Shown: piece after piece, positions 50,438-59,560 of the stretch | How the letters are laid out: each line of letters starts with the position of its first letter | Numbering within the stretch: the first letter of the stretch is position 1 | From: Owenweeksia sp. | GTDB lineage: Bacteria > Bacteroidota > Bacteroidia > Flavobacteriales > Schleiferiaceae | Assembly: GCA_028285465.1 (NCBI GenBank) | Contig: JANQPD010000052.1 | Location: 27,253 to 91,252, forward strand | Reading direction: 5' to 3' | Length of the DNA: 64,000 nucleotides | Translations under genes and position numbers: made by a program | The notes under the pieces: model-generated | Told to the model about the DNA's origin: nothing | The model's database searches: none | Seen by the model: the letters and a program-made list of their open reading frames with translations, nothing else

Positions 50438-52717
50438 ATGAAGTTATTTCTTTCCATATCGTGTTTTATTGGCTTTAGCCTGGCCGGCTTGGGGCAGCAA
50501 AGCTTTCTCCTGGAAGTTAGGGACGCACACACCGACCTGCCCGTTACAGGTGCTTACGTACGTTTATTACAAGCGAACGACACCCTGTATACCGTAACAG
50601 ATCCTACTGGGCGGGCCTCCTTCAAATCTGCATCACCCGGGCGCCTGGAGGTAAGCCATATCAGCTACATGCCTTATGTAAAAGAGGCAAAGGCCTCCCA
50701 AACCAAACTGCTGATATACCTTACACCCAGCCAGGGAGAGTTGGACGAAGTAGTAGTTACCGGCCAGAGCTTACCGACCCTCGCCCGTGAGTCTGTACGC
50801 AGGGTACAAACCCTTGATGCCAAGCGCATACAGCGCCAGGCTGCCGTTAATCTGAATGACGTACTTCGCAATCAATTGAACTTCCAGATCTCAGAAGATG
50901 CTATTTTGGGTAGCCAGACCAGCTTACAGGGCCTGAGCGGGGCAAAAGTTAAAATTCTGATAGACGGGGTTCCCATGCTGGGGCGGTTGAATGGGGAGCT
51001 GGACCTGAACCAGATCAACCTGAACGACATTGAGCGCATTGAACTGGTAGAAGGCCCTATGAGTGTGCAATATGGTACGGATGCGGTAGCTGGTACCATT
51101 AACCTGATCACCAAAAGAAAGGCCACTACTAAACCTGAGGTGAGCTTAAATAGTTATTACGAAAGTGTTGGCCGTTACAATGCGGATGGTACCATTTGGT
51201 TCCCGCTTGGAAAGTGGCATAATTCCCTGAGCCTGGGGCGCAATTTTTTTGACGGCTTTGACGACACCCCCGATAGCCGGAGTTTATCCTGGAACCCAAA
51301 AGAGCAGTACTTTACCAGCATAGGCACGCAAAGGCGGTTTAAGAATCTGCTCTTGCGTTATCGCGGAGAATACTTTTATGAAACCATTACAAATCTAGGA
51401 CCTGCCGGAAGCTTCAGCTCAATCATTATACCCGTTGATACCGGGGCCTGGGTATACCCACGCGCCTTGGATGATTATTACAAAACTACCCGACTCAACA
51501 ATGCCGTATACGCAGATTATTACCTGGGTGAACACGAGAAGATAAACGGCTTTATAGCCTACAATCACTTTAAGAGGCAAAAAGAATCTGTTGTAAAAAA
51601 CCTTAATGACGGAACCGAACAGCCCTTTGGAGGCCTGGATGCCCAGGATACAACCGTTTTTGGCCAGCTTAGCTCGCGAAGCTTTTACACAAATACGTTA
51701 AAGGAAAATAAACTATCTTATCAAATAGGTTATGATTTCTTTTACGAGCTAAACCGTGGCAAGCGTATCGCAGGAAATTTCAAGACCATTGCAGATGCCG
51801 CGTTGTTTGTTTCGGTAGATTATTCCCCTGTGTCCTGGCTCGTGTTACAACCCGGCCTGCGCTATGCGTATAACAGCCGTTTTGATGCACCCCTTATTAC
51901 GTCACTGGCAACGCGTTTTGAGTTGGACAAACACTGGATTATGCGGGCCAGCTACGGGCGGGGGTTCAGAGCCCCTACCCTAAAAGAGCTTTACTTCTTT
52001 TTTGTAGACGAAAACCACAACATTCTGGGAAATGAAGACCTCACAGCTGAAACGTCCGACAATTACCAGGCCGGGATCAACTATAGCCGGCAAACAACAA
52101 ACGGTAGTGTTTCGCTTGACTTCACGGGTTTTTTCAACAACATAAAAAATGAGATCCGGCTCATTCCCATAATTCTTCCTTCAGACCAGGACAGGAGCGG
52201 GCTTTTTGTGAACAACAACATTGCTCAAACGCAAACTTCTGGAGGAACTTTTACCGCCCAATACCGCTTTAAGGGCCTTGAGGCCGAAGGGGGGGCCAGC
52301 CTCATCGGCATTAAAAACAACCTCTCTTTCTCAGAAGAGGCAGCCAGTGAGGATGTGAGCGGTTTCCGTTTCAATGTACAGTATCGGCTGTCCGTTAGCT
52401 ACAACTGGGAAAAAGCAGGTTTAACACCATCGATCTTTCTGAATCACTTAGGGGCGAGAAAAGATCTAACCACCAATGCAGAAGAAGACTTTGTTTTAAG
52501 AGAATTTGCTGCTTATAGCCTCTTGGATTTTACCTTACAAAAAAGGATGTGGAGCAATAGACTGACGCTTAGTGTTGGCGTAAAAAACCTGATGGACGTA
52601 ACGGATCAGCAAGTAACCGGAAGTGCCGTTGGAGGGTCTGCACATAGTGCAGGCAGCAGCAGCGTTCCCCTAAGCTATGGAAGAACATATTTTGGCAGAC
52701 TACAAATCGCATTATAA
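50438..52717 (+). CDS. TonB-dependent heme/siderophore receptor
   Basis: 759 residues. Signal peptide (LFLSISCFIGFSLAGLGQ), CarboxypepD_reg-like domain (SFLLEVRDAHTDLPVTGAYV), plug (IERIELVEGPMSVQYGTDAV) and barrel with FRAPTLKELYF-type sequence typical of heme and siderophore receptors (RASYGRGFRAPTLKELYF). It should take heme from HmuY at the surface into the periplasm. Its stop codon overlaps the ATG of the next HmuY gene (TAATG). Confidence 0.92.
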   Translation: MKLFLSISCFIGFSLAGLGQQSFLLEVRDAHTDLPVTGAYVRLLQANDTLYTVTDPTGRASFKSASPGRLEVSHISYMPYVKEAKASQTKLLIYLTPSQGELDEVVVTGQSLPTLARESVRRVQTLDAKRIQRQAAVNLNDVLRNQLNFQISEDAILGSQTSLQGLSGAKVKILIDGVPMLGRLNGELDLNQINLNDIERIELVEGPMSVQYGTDAVAGTINLITKRKATTKPEVSLNSYYESVGRYNADGTIWFPLGKWHNSLSLGRNFFDGFDDTPDSRSLSWNPKEQYFTSIGTQRRFKNLLLRYRGEYFYETITNLGPAGSFSSIIIPVDTGAWVYPRALDDYYKTTRLNNAVYADYYLGEHEKINGFIAYNHFKRQKESVVKNLNDGTEQPFGGLDAQDTTVFGQLSSRSFYTNTLKENKLSYQIGYDFFYELNRGKRIAGNFKTIADAALFVSVDYSPVSWLVLQPGLRYAYNSRFDAPLITSLATRFELDKHWIMRASYGRGFRAPTLKELYFFFVDENHNILGNEDLTAETSDNYQAGINYSRQTTNGSVSLDFTGFFNNIKNEIRLIPIILPSDQDRSGLFVNNNIAQTQTSGGTFTAQYRFKGLEAEGGASLIGIKNNLSFSEEAASEDVSGFRFNVQYRLSVSYNWEKAGLTPSIFLNHLGARKDLTTNAEEDFVLREFAAYSLLDFTLQKRMWSNRLTLSVGVKNLMDVTDQQVTGSAVGGSAHSAGSSSVPLSYGRTYFGRLQIAL

Positions 52718-53730
52718 TGAAAAAGATCGCGGGTATAATTTTGGTGCTCACCTTAGTTTGGAGCTGTAAAAAAGAAGAAGAGCTTTTACCCGGTTGGTTT
52801 ATTACCGACCAGGTTGGCATGGCTAATATGGTATCGGAAAACGGCATCGACTATCAGAACCAACTCTATTTTGATCTGGGCACCGGCCAGTTGAAAGCCC
52901 AAAACAAACGCGATGCCTGGGACCTGGCACTGGGGTGCGATCCTGATCATCCGAACCTGATGGTGAACTCCGCTATGTTACAGGCTGTGGCAGCCACCGG
53001 AGATACCGACTTTTCCAGGAATTACGACCCATCCGTCCACTCCTTTCGCTATGAGTCTGCCGAAACTTTTTTTAACCGGGGCATTATGCAGACCGACTTT
53101 GGCAGCGATGGTACGCCTGCCGGAGAAGTTTTCCTGATAGACCTGGGCCGGGACCTGAACAATCAAAGGCGCGGGCATAAAAAACTACAGATACTGCAAT
53201 TCGATAAGGGTACATACCGCGTTAAGATAGCCAACCCGGATGGCAGCGATACGCAGGAGTTTGAAGTTGATACGGACGCCGGCTACAACCTCCAGTTTGT
53301 TTCCTTTAATGACATTAACACAGTACTAACACTAGAGCCACTAAAGGATGAGTGGGACCTGCATTTTACGAAGTATATGGAAAAGCTTTGGGATGGAGAA
53401 GACACCCTTGATTACTCCGTAACCGGCTGCCTGATCAACCCTTACGGATGCAGTGCTTATTACGCAGAAGACCTTTCGCTGGACAGCACCATATCTTATT
53501 CAGATATTACCGCCAATGACATCATACCTTCCTTATTCAACACTTCAGCCAATAGCATAGGCTTTGATTGGAAGTTCTATGACCTGGACGCGGGTGCTTT
53601 TGCCGTGCTCAACAGGAATATCTACTTCGTACGCGATACCGAAAACCAGGTTTATCGCCTCCGCTTTGTTGGTTTTTACGATGCCTCCGGGAACAAGGGA
53701 GCGGTAAGCTTTGAATACCTGCCTTTATAA
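52717..53730 (+). CDS. HmuY family lipoprotein
   Basis: 337 residues. Lipoprotein signal (IILVLTLVWSC, Cys followed by KKEEE). HmuY-type body: NQLYFDLGTGQLKAQNKRDA then WDLALGC, and later DEWDLHFTKYMEKLW and SIGFDWKFYDL. It is expected to be anchored in the outer membrane and to bind heme. It is a second, lipid-anchored HmuY in one operon with the T9SS-anchored one at 49113. Confidence 0.82.
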   Translation: MKKIAGIILVLTLVWSCKKEEELLPGWFITDQVGMANMVSENGIDYQNQLYFDLGTGQLKAQNKRDAWDLALGCDPDHPNLMVNSAMLQAVAATGDTDFSRNYDPSVHSFRYESAETFFNRGIMQTDFGSDGTPAGEVFLIDLGRDLNNQRRGHKKLQILQFDKGTYRVKIANPDGSDTQEFEVDTDAGYNLQFVSFNDINTVLTLEPLKDEWDLHFTKYMEKLWDGEDTLDYSVTGCLINPYGCSAYYAEDLSLDSTISYSDITANDIIPSLFNTSANSIGFDWKFYDLDAGAFAVLNRNIYFVRDTENQVYRLRFVGFYDASGNKGAVSFEYLPL

Positions 53731-53755
53731 ACCCTCACCCATAAAAACTGCCGTT

Positions 53756-55300
53756 TTGCAAGAATCACATAAACAAATCATCGGTACATCCCGGCTTTCC
53801 TTCTTTTTAAGATGCGTCTCTTTCCTGGCTCCGGTTTTGTTCAGCATAGCTGTACACGCCCAGCCGGCCAATGTGCTTTTAGACCGGGCATTCTGGAAAA
53901 CACAGCCTTCCCTCCAGGAAGTACAGGCAAAAATTGAGGAGGGAAATGACCCCGCTGAACTCAACCGCTTTGCCTTTGACCCCTTGGTGTATGCGCTTTT
54001 AGAAAGGGCCCCCATGGAAACCTTGGAGTTCTTGTTGTCGCAGAAGGGAAACGAGGTGAACAAAATTACCCACGATGGCCGCACCTATATATTCTGGGCC
54101 GCCTACAAAGACAACCTACCCTTTATGAGGTATTTGATTGCCCGGGGTGCCGTAACCGATATCGTTGATGAACACGGGTATTCGCTCCTCAACTTTTCAG
54201 CCGTTACCGGCCAGCAAAACCCGGAGTTGTACGACTTCATCTTCGCGCATGGCGCCAGGGTAAAAGAAGAAAAGAACCGGGAGGGGGCCAATGCCCAGCT
54301 CCTGCTCTTACCGCACTTGAAAGATGCAAAAATGATCCGCTATTTTGAAGCGAAAGGCCTGGCATTAAGCGATGTGGACAAGAAAGGCAGCGGGGCTTTT
54401 CATTATGCCGCCAGGGGAGGTCAGATCGATATGCTGGATTGGCTGATCAAAGAGGGCGTAGCTTACAATACGACTAGCGAAAACGGGCGTAACGCCATGC
54501 ACTTTGCCAGCGAAGGCCTGCGTGGGTATAACAACACCCTCAATGTTTTCGAATACCTCGAAAGCAAAGGCATAGCCCCTGATGCCATTACCAAAAGTGG
54601 GAAAAGCCCGCTTATGCTCTATGCCCCGGACGGAGAAGATGCAAGGGTGATCGAGTACTTTCTCAACAAGGGGGCAAGCCCCGATCAGGCAGATGAGGAG
54701 GGAAATACCGCGCTTATGTATGCCGCTAAATACAATGGGGTTGAAATAGTAAGTCCCCTGGTGCATAATACCAAGGACATCAATGCCGCCAATAAAAAAG
54801 GCCAGACCGCCCTCACCCATGCCGTTCAACGCAATACAGCAGAAATCGTAGCCCAACTAATTGCCAAAGGCGCCAGGGTGAATGTAGTGGATGAGGAAGG
54901 GAATAACCTGGTCTATTACCTGGTTCAGTCTTATAACCCACGTAAACCAGCCGCTTTTAATGAGAAGCTGGCCATCCTGGAAAGAAACGGGCTGGCCCTG
55001 ACCACACCTCAGTCCAACGGCAATACCTTTTTTCATTTGGCCGCACAGCAAAACCGTTTGGAACTGCTTAAAAAAGCCCATGAAACGGGGCTCGATGTAA
55101 ATGCAAAAAACAAAGAGGGCCTTACCCCTTTGCACATAGCGGCTATGAAAGCAAGCAATGACGAGACACTGAAGTACCTGGTAGCCGCAGGTGCAGACAA
55201 GTCCATTCTTACTGCTTTTGAGGAAAGTGTATATCAGCTGGCAAGTGAAAATGAGATCCTCCGCAAAAAACAAGTAGATCTTAAATTTTTAGAAGACTGA
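53756..55300 (+). CDS. Ankyrin repeat protein, exported
   Basis: About 515 residues. No ATG exists in frame before the signal peptide (SFFLRCVSFLAPVLFSIAVHAQ). Possible starts are TTG at 53756 or TTG at 53711, which lies inside the previous gene; I prefer 53756. From about residue 70 the chain is a series of ankyrin repeats (DGRTYIFWAAYKDNLPFMRY, EGNTALMYAAKYNGVEIVSP, EGLTPLHIAAMKASNDETLK). It is periplasmic by prediction and probably a binding scaffold for operon partners. Confidence 0.82.
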   Translation: MQESHKQIIGTSRLSFFLRCVSFLAPVLFSIAVHAQPANVLLDRAFWKTQPSLQEVQAKIEEGNDPAELNRFAFDPLVYALLERAPMETLEFLLSQKGNEVNKITHDGRTYIFWAAYKDNLPFMRYLIARGAVTDIVDEHGYSLLNFSAVTGQQNPELYDFIFAHGARVKEEKNREGANAQLLLLPHLKDAKMIRYFEAKGLALSDVDKKGSGAFHYAARGGQIDMLDWLIKEGVAYNTTSENGRNAMHFASEGLRGYNNTLNVFEYLESKGIAPDAITKSGKSPLMLYAPDGEDARVIEYFLNKGASPDQADEEGNTALMYAAKYNGVEIVSPLVHNTKDINAANKKGQTALTHAVQRNTAEIVAQLIAKGARVNVVDEEGNNLVYYLVQSYNPRKPAAFNEKLAILERNGLALTTPQSNGNTFFHLAAQQNRLELLKKAHETGLDVNAKNKEGLTPLHIAAMKASNDETLKYLVAAGADKSILTAFEESVYQLASENEILRKKQVDLKFLED

Positions 55301-55301
55301 A

Positions 55302-55796
55302 ATGAAGCGTTTTGTAAAGGCATCTTTTATAGGCCTGTTGACGGGTGTGTTTTTTATCACCACTTCCTTTGAGAACAAAGAGGCGGTTACGCGCTACCGG
55401 TGCCTGGTACAAATGATCAACTACAGTGGAGAAGGTGCCTATGTGATCGTCTCGTTAATAGATCCCGAAGGAAGGTATGAAAACACCCTCTATATTTTGG
55501 GCGATGACGATCAATGGTACCACGAAATAGACGAATGGTGGAGCTATTTTGGCAAGAAAAAACGCGAAGTGGACGGCATTACCGGGGCAACACTGAGCGG
55601 TGGAGCGCGCAAGGTAATCGCTTTTGATATAGAAGATGCCAAAATGGACAAGGGCTATAAAATACGCTTTGAAACTTCTGTAGAAGACCAGAAGTATTAC
55701 CCGGTTGATCTTGAGATACCCCTGACTTCTGAAATGCCAACTACCCCTTTAAAAGGCAAGGGGTACATACGCTATGTGCGCATGATGACCCAATAA
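55302..55796 (+). CDS. DUF2271 domain-containing protein
   Basis: 164 residues. Short signal peptide (SFIGLLTGVFFITTSF). DUF2271 sequence is present throughout (QMINYSGEGAYVIVSLIDPE, EIDEWWSYFGKKKREVDGIT, YPVDLEIPLTSE). The family occurs next to PepSY/flavodoxin-type reductases in iron-uptake clusters, as here. The start is two bases after the ankyrin gene stop, so the two are coupled. Confidence 0.85.
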   Translation: MKRFVKASFIGLLTGVFFITTSFENKEAVTRYRCLVQMINYSGEGAYVIVSLIDPEGRYENTLYILGDDDQWYHEIDEWWSYFGKKKREVDGITGATLSGGARKVIAFDIEDAKMDKGYKIRFETSVEDQKYYPVDLEIPLTSEMPTTPLKGKGYIRYVRMMTQ

Positions 55797-55809
55797 GCCG
55801 CTCTGACGC

Positions 55810-58008
55810 ATGATTCTTTCCATTTGGAGGTATAGTCATTTGGCATTAGCCTTATCTTCCTTTGTTTTTGTGCTGGTCCTTTCCGTAACCGGGTTTATAC
55901 TGGCCTTGGATCCCATTTCCAGCAAACTTCAACCCCTCCCGGACGTAAGCGATTTTCCCGACCGTACGCTGGGTCAAACGATCCGGGTGCTACAGGCAGA
56001 GTATAAGGAGGTTCTAAACCTTAGTGTAGATGCCAATGGCTTTGTGTCGGTTTCTGTAATTACCGGGCAGGGAGACGTACGCGATTTTTACGTGCACCCC
56101 TTGTCCGGGGAAAAAACAGGTGAAATGATTGAGCCTTCGGGCCTCACCAAATTTGCCACCAACTTACACCGCTCTTTGTTTTTAAAAAGCCCCGGCCGCT
56201 TCTTTGTGGGGCTGAGCTCTTTCCTGCTCTTTCTTATAGCGGTTTCCGGCCTGATGCTGATCATCAAAAGGCAGCAAGGGATTAACAATTTCTTCAGGAA
56301 GATCATCAAAGAAAATTTTTTGCAACATGCGCATGTATACCTGGGAAGGCTTGGTTTACTGCCCCTGGTCATCATCACCCTTACGGGCGTATATTTATCC
56401 CTGCTGCGGTTTTCTGTGATCCCCAGCCCCCTTGTAACACACCAGCCTGACTTCGCATCCGGCTCTTCTCTCCCTCAAATGGCTTTGGACAGTTTCCCGG
56501 TTTTTAAACACACCTTGCTCTCCGAGGTGCGCTCCGTAGACTTTCCCTTTTCAGACGATCCTTCCGACTATTACCAACTGCGCCTGCGCCAGAAAGAAGT
56601 ACTCATCCATCAATATAGCGGGGCGGTTTTAAGCGAGGTTTCTTACCCCCTGGTAGTGCTCCTCACGCGCTGGAGTACCCTTTTGCATACCGGCCGGGGC
56701 AGCATAGTATGGTCGGTAATCCTGGCGTTGTCCTCGGCCAGCATCTTGTTTTTTATGTATTCCGGGTTTAAGATGACCTTGAAAAGACGGGCTTCCAGGA
56801 TCAGGAACAGCTACCGCAAAAACGAGTGCAGGTACATTCTTTTGGTAGGGTCTGAAACAGGTACCACCATGCACTTTGCCCTTCTTTTTCATCAACAGCT
56901 AAAAAAGATCGGGATCAAATCGTTTATAGCCCAATTGAATGATTTCAGCCATTATCCTAAAATGGAGCAGCTCATCCTTTTTACGGCCACCTACGGGCAG
57001 GGAGAAGCCCCTGCCAATGCACGGAAGTTCAGCAGGCTTATACAAAACGCAAACGTTGAGCACGCTTTTCGCTTTTCGGTTATCGGCTTTGGCTCCCTGG
57101 CCTACCCCGACTTTTGCCGATACGCTTTTGAAGTGGATGGCTTATTGGGAAAGGTGAAGAATGCCCAACGCCTGCTGGAACCGCATACGGTAAACAACCG
57201 CTCCTGGGAGTCTTTTAAACAGTGGGTAGCACTTTGGAATGAACATACCGGACTAAATGTACCCATGCCTAAGGAAAGCACAATAACGCCCGGCCGCCAA
57301 CCTAAGCATGCTTTCGAGCTGGTGGATAAAACCGTATACGGAGACACTTTTTTATTGACACTGAAACCTGTAAAAAGCGTAAGGTGTACACCCGGTGACC
57401 TGCTGGCCATACACCCCCCGGGTGATCCACACGGGCGCCTATATTCCCTCGGCATGACAAAAGACAAGCAGCTTTTGATCAGCGTAAAACGGCACGAAAA
57501 GGGCATTTGCTCAAACTACCTGAGCCTGCAGGAAACGGGTTCGCTCATCGAAGGTTACCCGGTCAAAAACAAACACTTCTACTTTCCTGCCAAAAGCAAG
57601 CGGGTAATCATGATCAGTTCCGGAACCGGCATTGCGCCTTTTTTAGGCATGCTCAATCAAAATACAAGCAAAACAGAGACACACCTGTACTGGGGAGGCA
57701 AGAAGAAGGCGTCTTTCAGGCTGTATCAAAAATGGGTAGAAACCAACCTGGGCTCTGCCCGGCTAAGTAGCTTTCAGCCTGCCTATTCCCGGGAAGGAAA
57801 CCGAAAAAGCTATGTACAGGATCTGCTTCAAAAAGATGCCGCCTGGGTAGCCAAAACCTTGCGAAACAAAGGGGTGATCATGATCTGTGGCTCCATCGCC
57901 ATGCAAAAAGGGGTTACGGACGTACTGCACAACATGTGCATGGAGATCAACAAAAAGCCGCTCAGCTTTTATCAGAAAAAGGGGCAGATCAAAATGGATT
58001 GCTACTGA
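55810..58008 (+). CDS. PepSY-TM / flavodoxin / ferredoxin-reductase fusion protein
   Basis: 732 residues. PepSY-associated membrane part (residues ~1-340, with helices VFVLVLSVTGFILAL, FFVGLSSFLLFLIAVSGLML and VIITLTGVYLSLLRF). Flavodoxin domain (residues ~340-480, LLVGSETGTTMHFALLFHQQ). FAD/NAD(P)-binding reductase domain (residues ~500-732, HGRLYSLGMTKD, ISSGTGIAPFLGML). It should move electrons from NAD(P)H through FAD and FMN across or to the inner membrane, plausibly to reduce ferric iron or heme (inference). It is the last gene of the operon. Confidence 0.9.
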   Translation: MILSIWRYSHLALALSSFVFVLVLSVTGFILALDPISSKLQPLPDVSDFPDRTLGQTIRVLQAEYKEVLNLSVDANGFVSVSVITGQGDVRDFYVHPLSGEKTGEMIEPSGLTKFATNLHRSLFLKSPGRFFVGLSSFLLFLIAVSGLMLIIKRQQGINNFFRKIIKENFLQHAHVYLGRLGLLPLVIITLTGVYLSLLRFSVIPSPLVTHQPDFASGSSLPQMALDSFPVFKHTLLSEVRSVDFPFSDDPSDYYQLRLRQKEVLIHQYSGAVLSEVSYPLVVLLTRWSTLLHTGRGSIVWSVILALSSASILFFMYSGFKMTLKRRASRIRNSYRKNECRYILLVGSETGTTMHFALLFHQQLKKIGIKSFIAQLNDFSHYPKMEQLILFTATYGQGEAPANARKFSRLIQNANVEHAFRFSVIGFGSLAYPDFCRYAFEVDGLLGKVKNAQRLLEPHTVNNRSWESFKQWVALWNEHTGLNVPMPKESTITPGRQPKHAFELVDKTVYGDTFLLTLKPVKSVRCTPGDLLAIHPPGDPHGRLYSLGMTKDKQLLISVKRHEKGICSNYLSLQETGSLIEGYPVKNKHFYFPAKSKRVIMISSGTGIAPFLGMLNQNTSKTETHLYWGGKKKASFRLYQKWVETNLGSARLSSFQPAYSREGNRKSYVQDLLQKDAAWVAKTLRNKGVIMICGSIAMQKGVTDVLHNMCMEINKKPLSFYQKKGQIKMDCY

Positions 58009-58090
58009 TAACCGAACTCTTTGATGCATGAGGCGGACCACTTATCCCGAGAAATACCCTTTACTTCTTCGAACAATTTGTTCTCTTATA

Positions 58091-58098
58091 TACTTTTG
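58091..58098 (+). promoter_or_regulatory. Candidate -7 element of the ferritin gene
   Basis: TACTTTTG matches TAnnTTTG, 23 bp before the ferritin start. No TTTG lies at the expected distance upstream. Confidence 0.4.
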
Positions 58099-58121
58099 AT
58101 ACATACTATAAATACCATACC

Positions 58122-58652
58122 ATGAAGCCCAATAAAATAAATACCAAGCGTTCGTTAAGTATAGAAACGGAGAAGCTGCTGAATAAGCAAATTGTAATGG
58201 AAGGCAAATCATCCGCCTACTACCTCAGCATGGCCTCCTGGTGCGAAACGGAAGGCTACGCCAACGCCTCAGATTTTTTATACACCCATTCTGACGAAGA
58301 GCGCGGGCATATGCTCAAGCTTTTTCGCTATGTAAATGAAGCCGGGGGACATGCCCTGCAGCCCGAGATCACGAACATCAAGCACACCTTTGGCTCTCTA
58401 AGAGAAGTGTTTGAAGATGTGCTCAAACATGAAATAAAAGTTACGCAGTCTATTCACGAGATCGTGGACCATTGCCTGTCTAATAAAGACTACAGCACCT
58501 TCGGCTTCTTACAGTGGTTTGTTACCGAACAAAGAGAAGAAGAAACCCTGGCACGCAGGGCTCTTGAGATCTTTGACATTATTGGCGAGGAGGGCGTGGG
58601 GCTCTGGACCATAGACCAGGAGATCGGCAAACTCCATCAAAATACGCCTTAG
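58122..58652 (+). CDS. Ferritin (FtnA type)
   Basis: 176 residues. Four-helix bundle with ferroxidase residues in YYLSMASWCETEGYANASDF and HSDEERGHMLKLFRYVNEAG (Glu, Glu, His), and the third-helix glutamates in EQREEETLARRAL. It stores iron as a 24-mer in the cytoplasm. It follows directly after the heme/iron operon, with its own likely promoter. Confidence 0.95.
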   Translation: MKPNKINTKRSLSIETEKLLNKQIVMEGKSSAYYLSMASWCETEGYANASDFLYTHSDEERGHMLKLFRYVNEAGGHALQPEITNIKHTFGSLREVFEDVLKHEIKVTQSIHEIVDHCLSNKDYSTFGFLQWFVTEQREEETLARRALEIFDIIGEEGVGLWTIDQEIGKLHQNTP

Positions 58653-58800
58653 TAAAGCACAGACGTGAGCCAACAGGCTTGTCAGCTAAGGTGCTGCGGG
58701 CAATTTCAGCCGGGCTTCTGCCAGCAGAAAGGACCTATTCCCGTAAACCATCTATGCGTTAAGCGGTTATATTTTTATTAGTAATTTAAATAAACCACTT

Positions 58801-58965
58801 ATGTTACGTTTGATCATCGCGCTTTTAGTAATTGCGCTTTTAGCCGCTCTTCTGGGTTTTGGGGGGTTTGCTGCCGGTATTGCAGGTATCGCCAAGATCG
58901 TATTTTACATTTTCCTGGTGCTCCTGGTGCTCAGTTTATTGTTTCGCCTGATCGGAGGCCGTTAG
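58801..58965 (+). CDS. DUF1328 (YtjA-like) small membrane protein
   Basis: 54 residues. Two hydrophobic helices (LIIALLVIALLAALLGFGGF and AKIVFYIFLVLLVLSLLF) separated by AAGIAGI; the pattern and length fit DUF1328. The ATG at 58801 follows an AT-rich leader. Its stop overlaps the convergent zinc-finger gene by four bases. The role is unknown. Confidence 0.85.
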   Translation: MLRLIIALLVIALLAALLGFGGFAAGIAGIAKIVFYIFLVLLVLSLLFRLIGGR

Positions 58966-59225
58966 CTGTACTGCACGAACGCTTTATCCAAATAGCACCA
59001 CAGCCAATAGTCGTTTTTTTCGGCTGAAGCAATTACTGCATGCCCGTGTGTCTCAAAATGAGCGTGGGCATGCCTGTTTTTAGACGAATCACAACAAAGG
59101 GTAACCCCACACGCCTGACAGGTGCGCAGGTGCACCCATTTATCACCTGTTTTCACGCATTCCTGGCACTCGGTCCCCCCCTTATTCACGGTTTCCACCG
59201 CATCCAGGTGTTTACACCCCGCCAT
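58962..59225 (-). CDS. UBP-type zinc finger protein
   Basis: 87 residues. Zinc ligands of the ZnF-UBP fold: CKHL, CQECV, CQACGVTLCCDSS and HAHAHFETHGHAV. The final YWLWCYLDKAF is conserved in bacterial members. In eukaryotes the fold binds the ubiquitin C-terminus; the bacterial role is unknown. It abuts the small protein at 59225, possibly cotranscribed. Confidence 0.85.
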   Translation of the reverse strand: MAGCKHLDAVETVNKGGTECQECVKTGDKWVHLRTCQACGVTLCCDSSKNRHAHAHFETHGHAVIASAEKNDYWLWCYLDKAFVQYS

Positions 59226-59530
59226 CAGGCTATGCGCATTTTTTGTAGCATCTCGGCACTAAGCGGGTCGCTGTAGGTGCCATAGGCGTCTACCAGGGTG
59301 CCTTTCTTTCCGCTTTTTGTTGAAATGGCGTATACAATGCTCATATCATCCGGGTTACTCATCCCTTCAAACCTGTGGAATTCGTCTATCTCAAACGCAT
59401 CGGGCGGAAAGCTGGCGTCCAGTTCCGGGCACACCAGGTGCCTGGCCGTAAGGTTAAAATCCAGGGTATAGCCCCGCCCGTTGAGGTTGGCCAGGGCCTC
59501 TGTAAGGGTTTCGAATTGATTGTTTTGCAT
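59225..59530 (-). CDS. Conserved small protein of unknown function
   Basis: 101 residues from the ATG at 59530 (an ATG at 59554 would add eight). Conserved-looking core: GYTLDFNLTARHLVCPELD and FHRFEGMSNPDDMSIVYAIS, then GTLVDAYGTY. Similar Bacteroidota proteins are often labelled phosphoribosylpyrophosphate synthetase, but at this length it cannot be that enzyme. It has no signal peptide. Function unknown. Confidence 0.65.
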   Translation of the reverse strand: MQNNQFETLTEALANLNGRGYTLDFNLTARHLVCPELDASFPPDAFEIDEFHRFEGMSNPDDMSIVYAISTKSGKKGTLVDAYGTYSDPLSAEMLQKMRIA

Positions 59531-59560
59531 CGCATTGCTTTTTATAGTGAACACCCCTCT

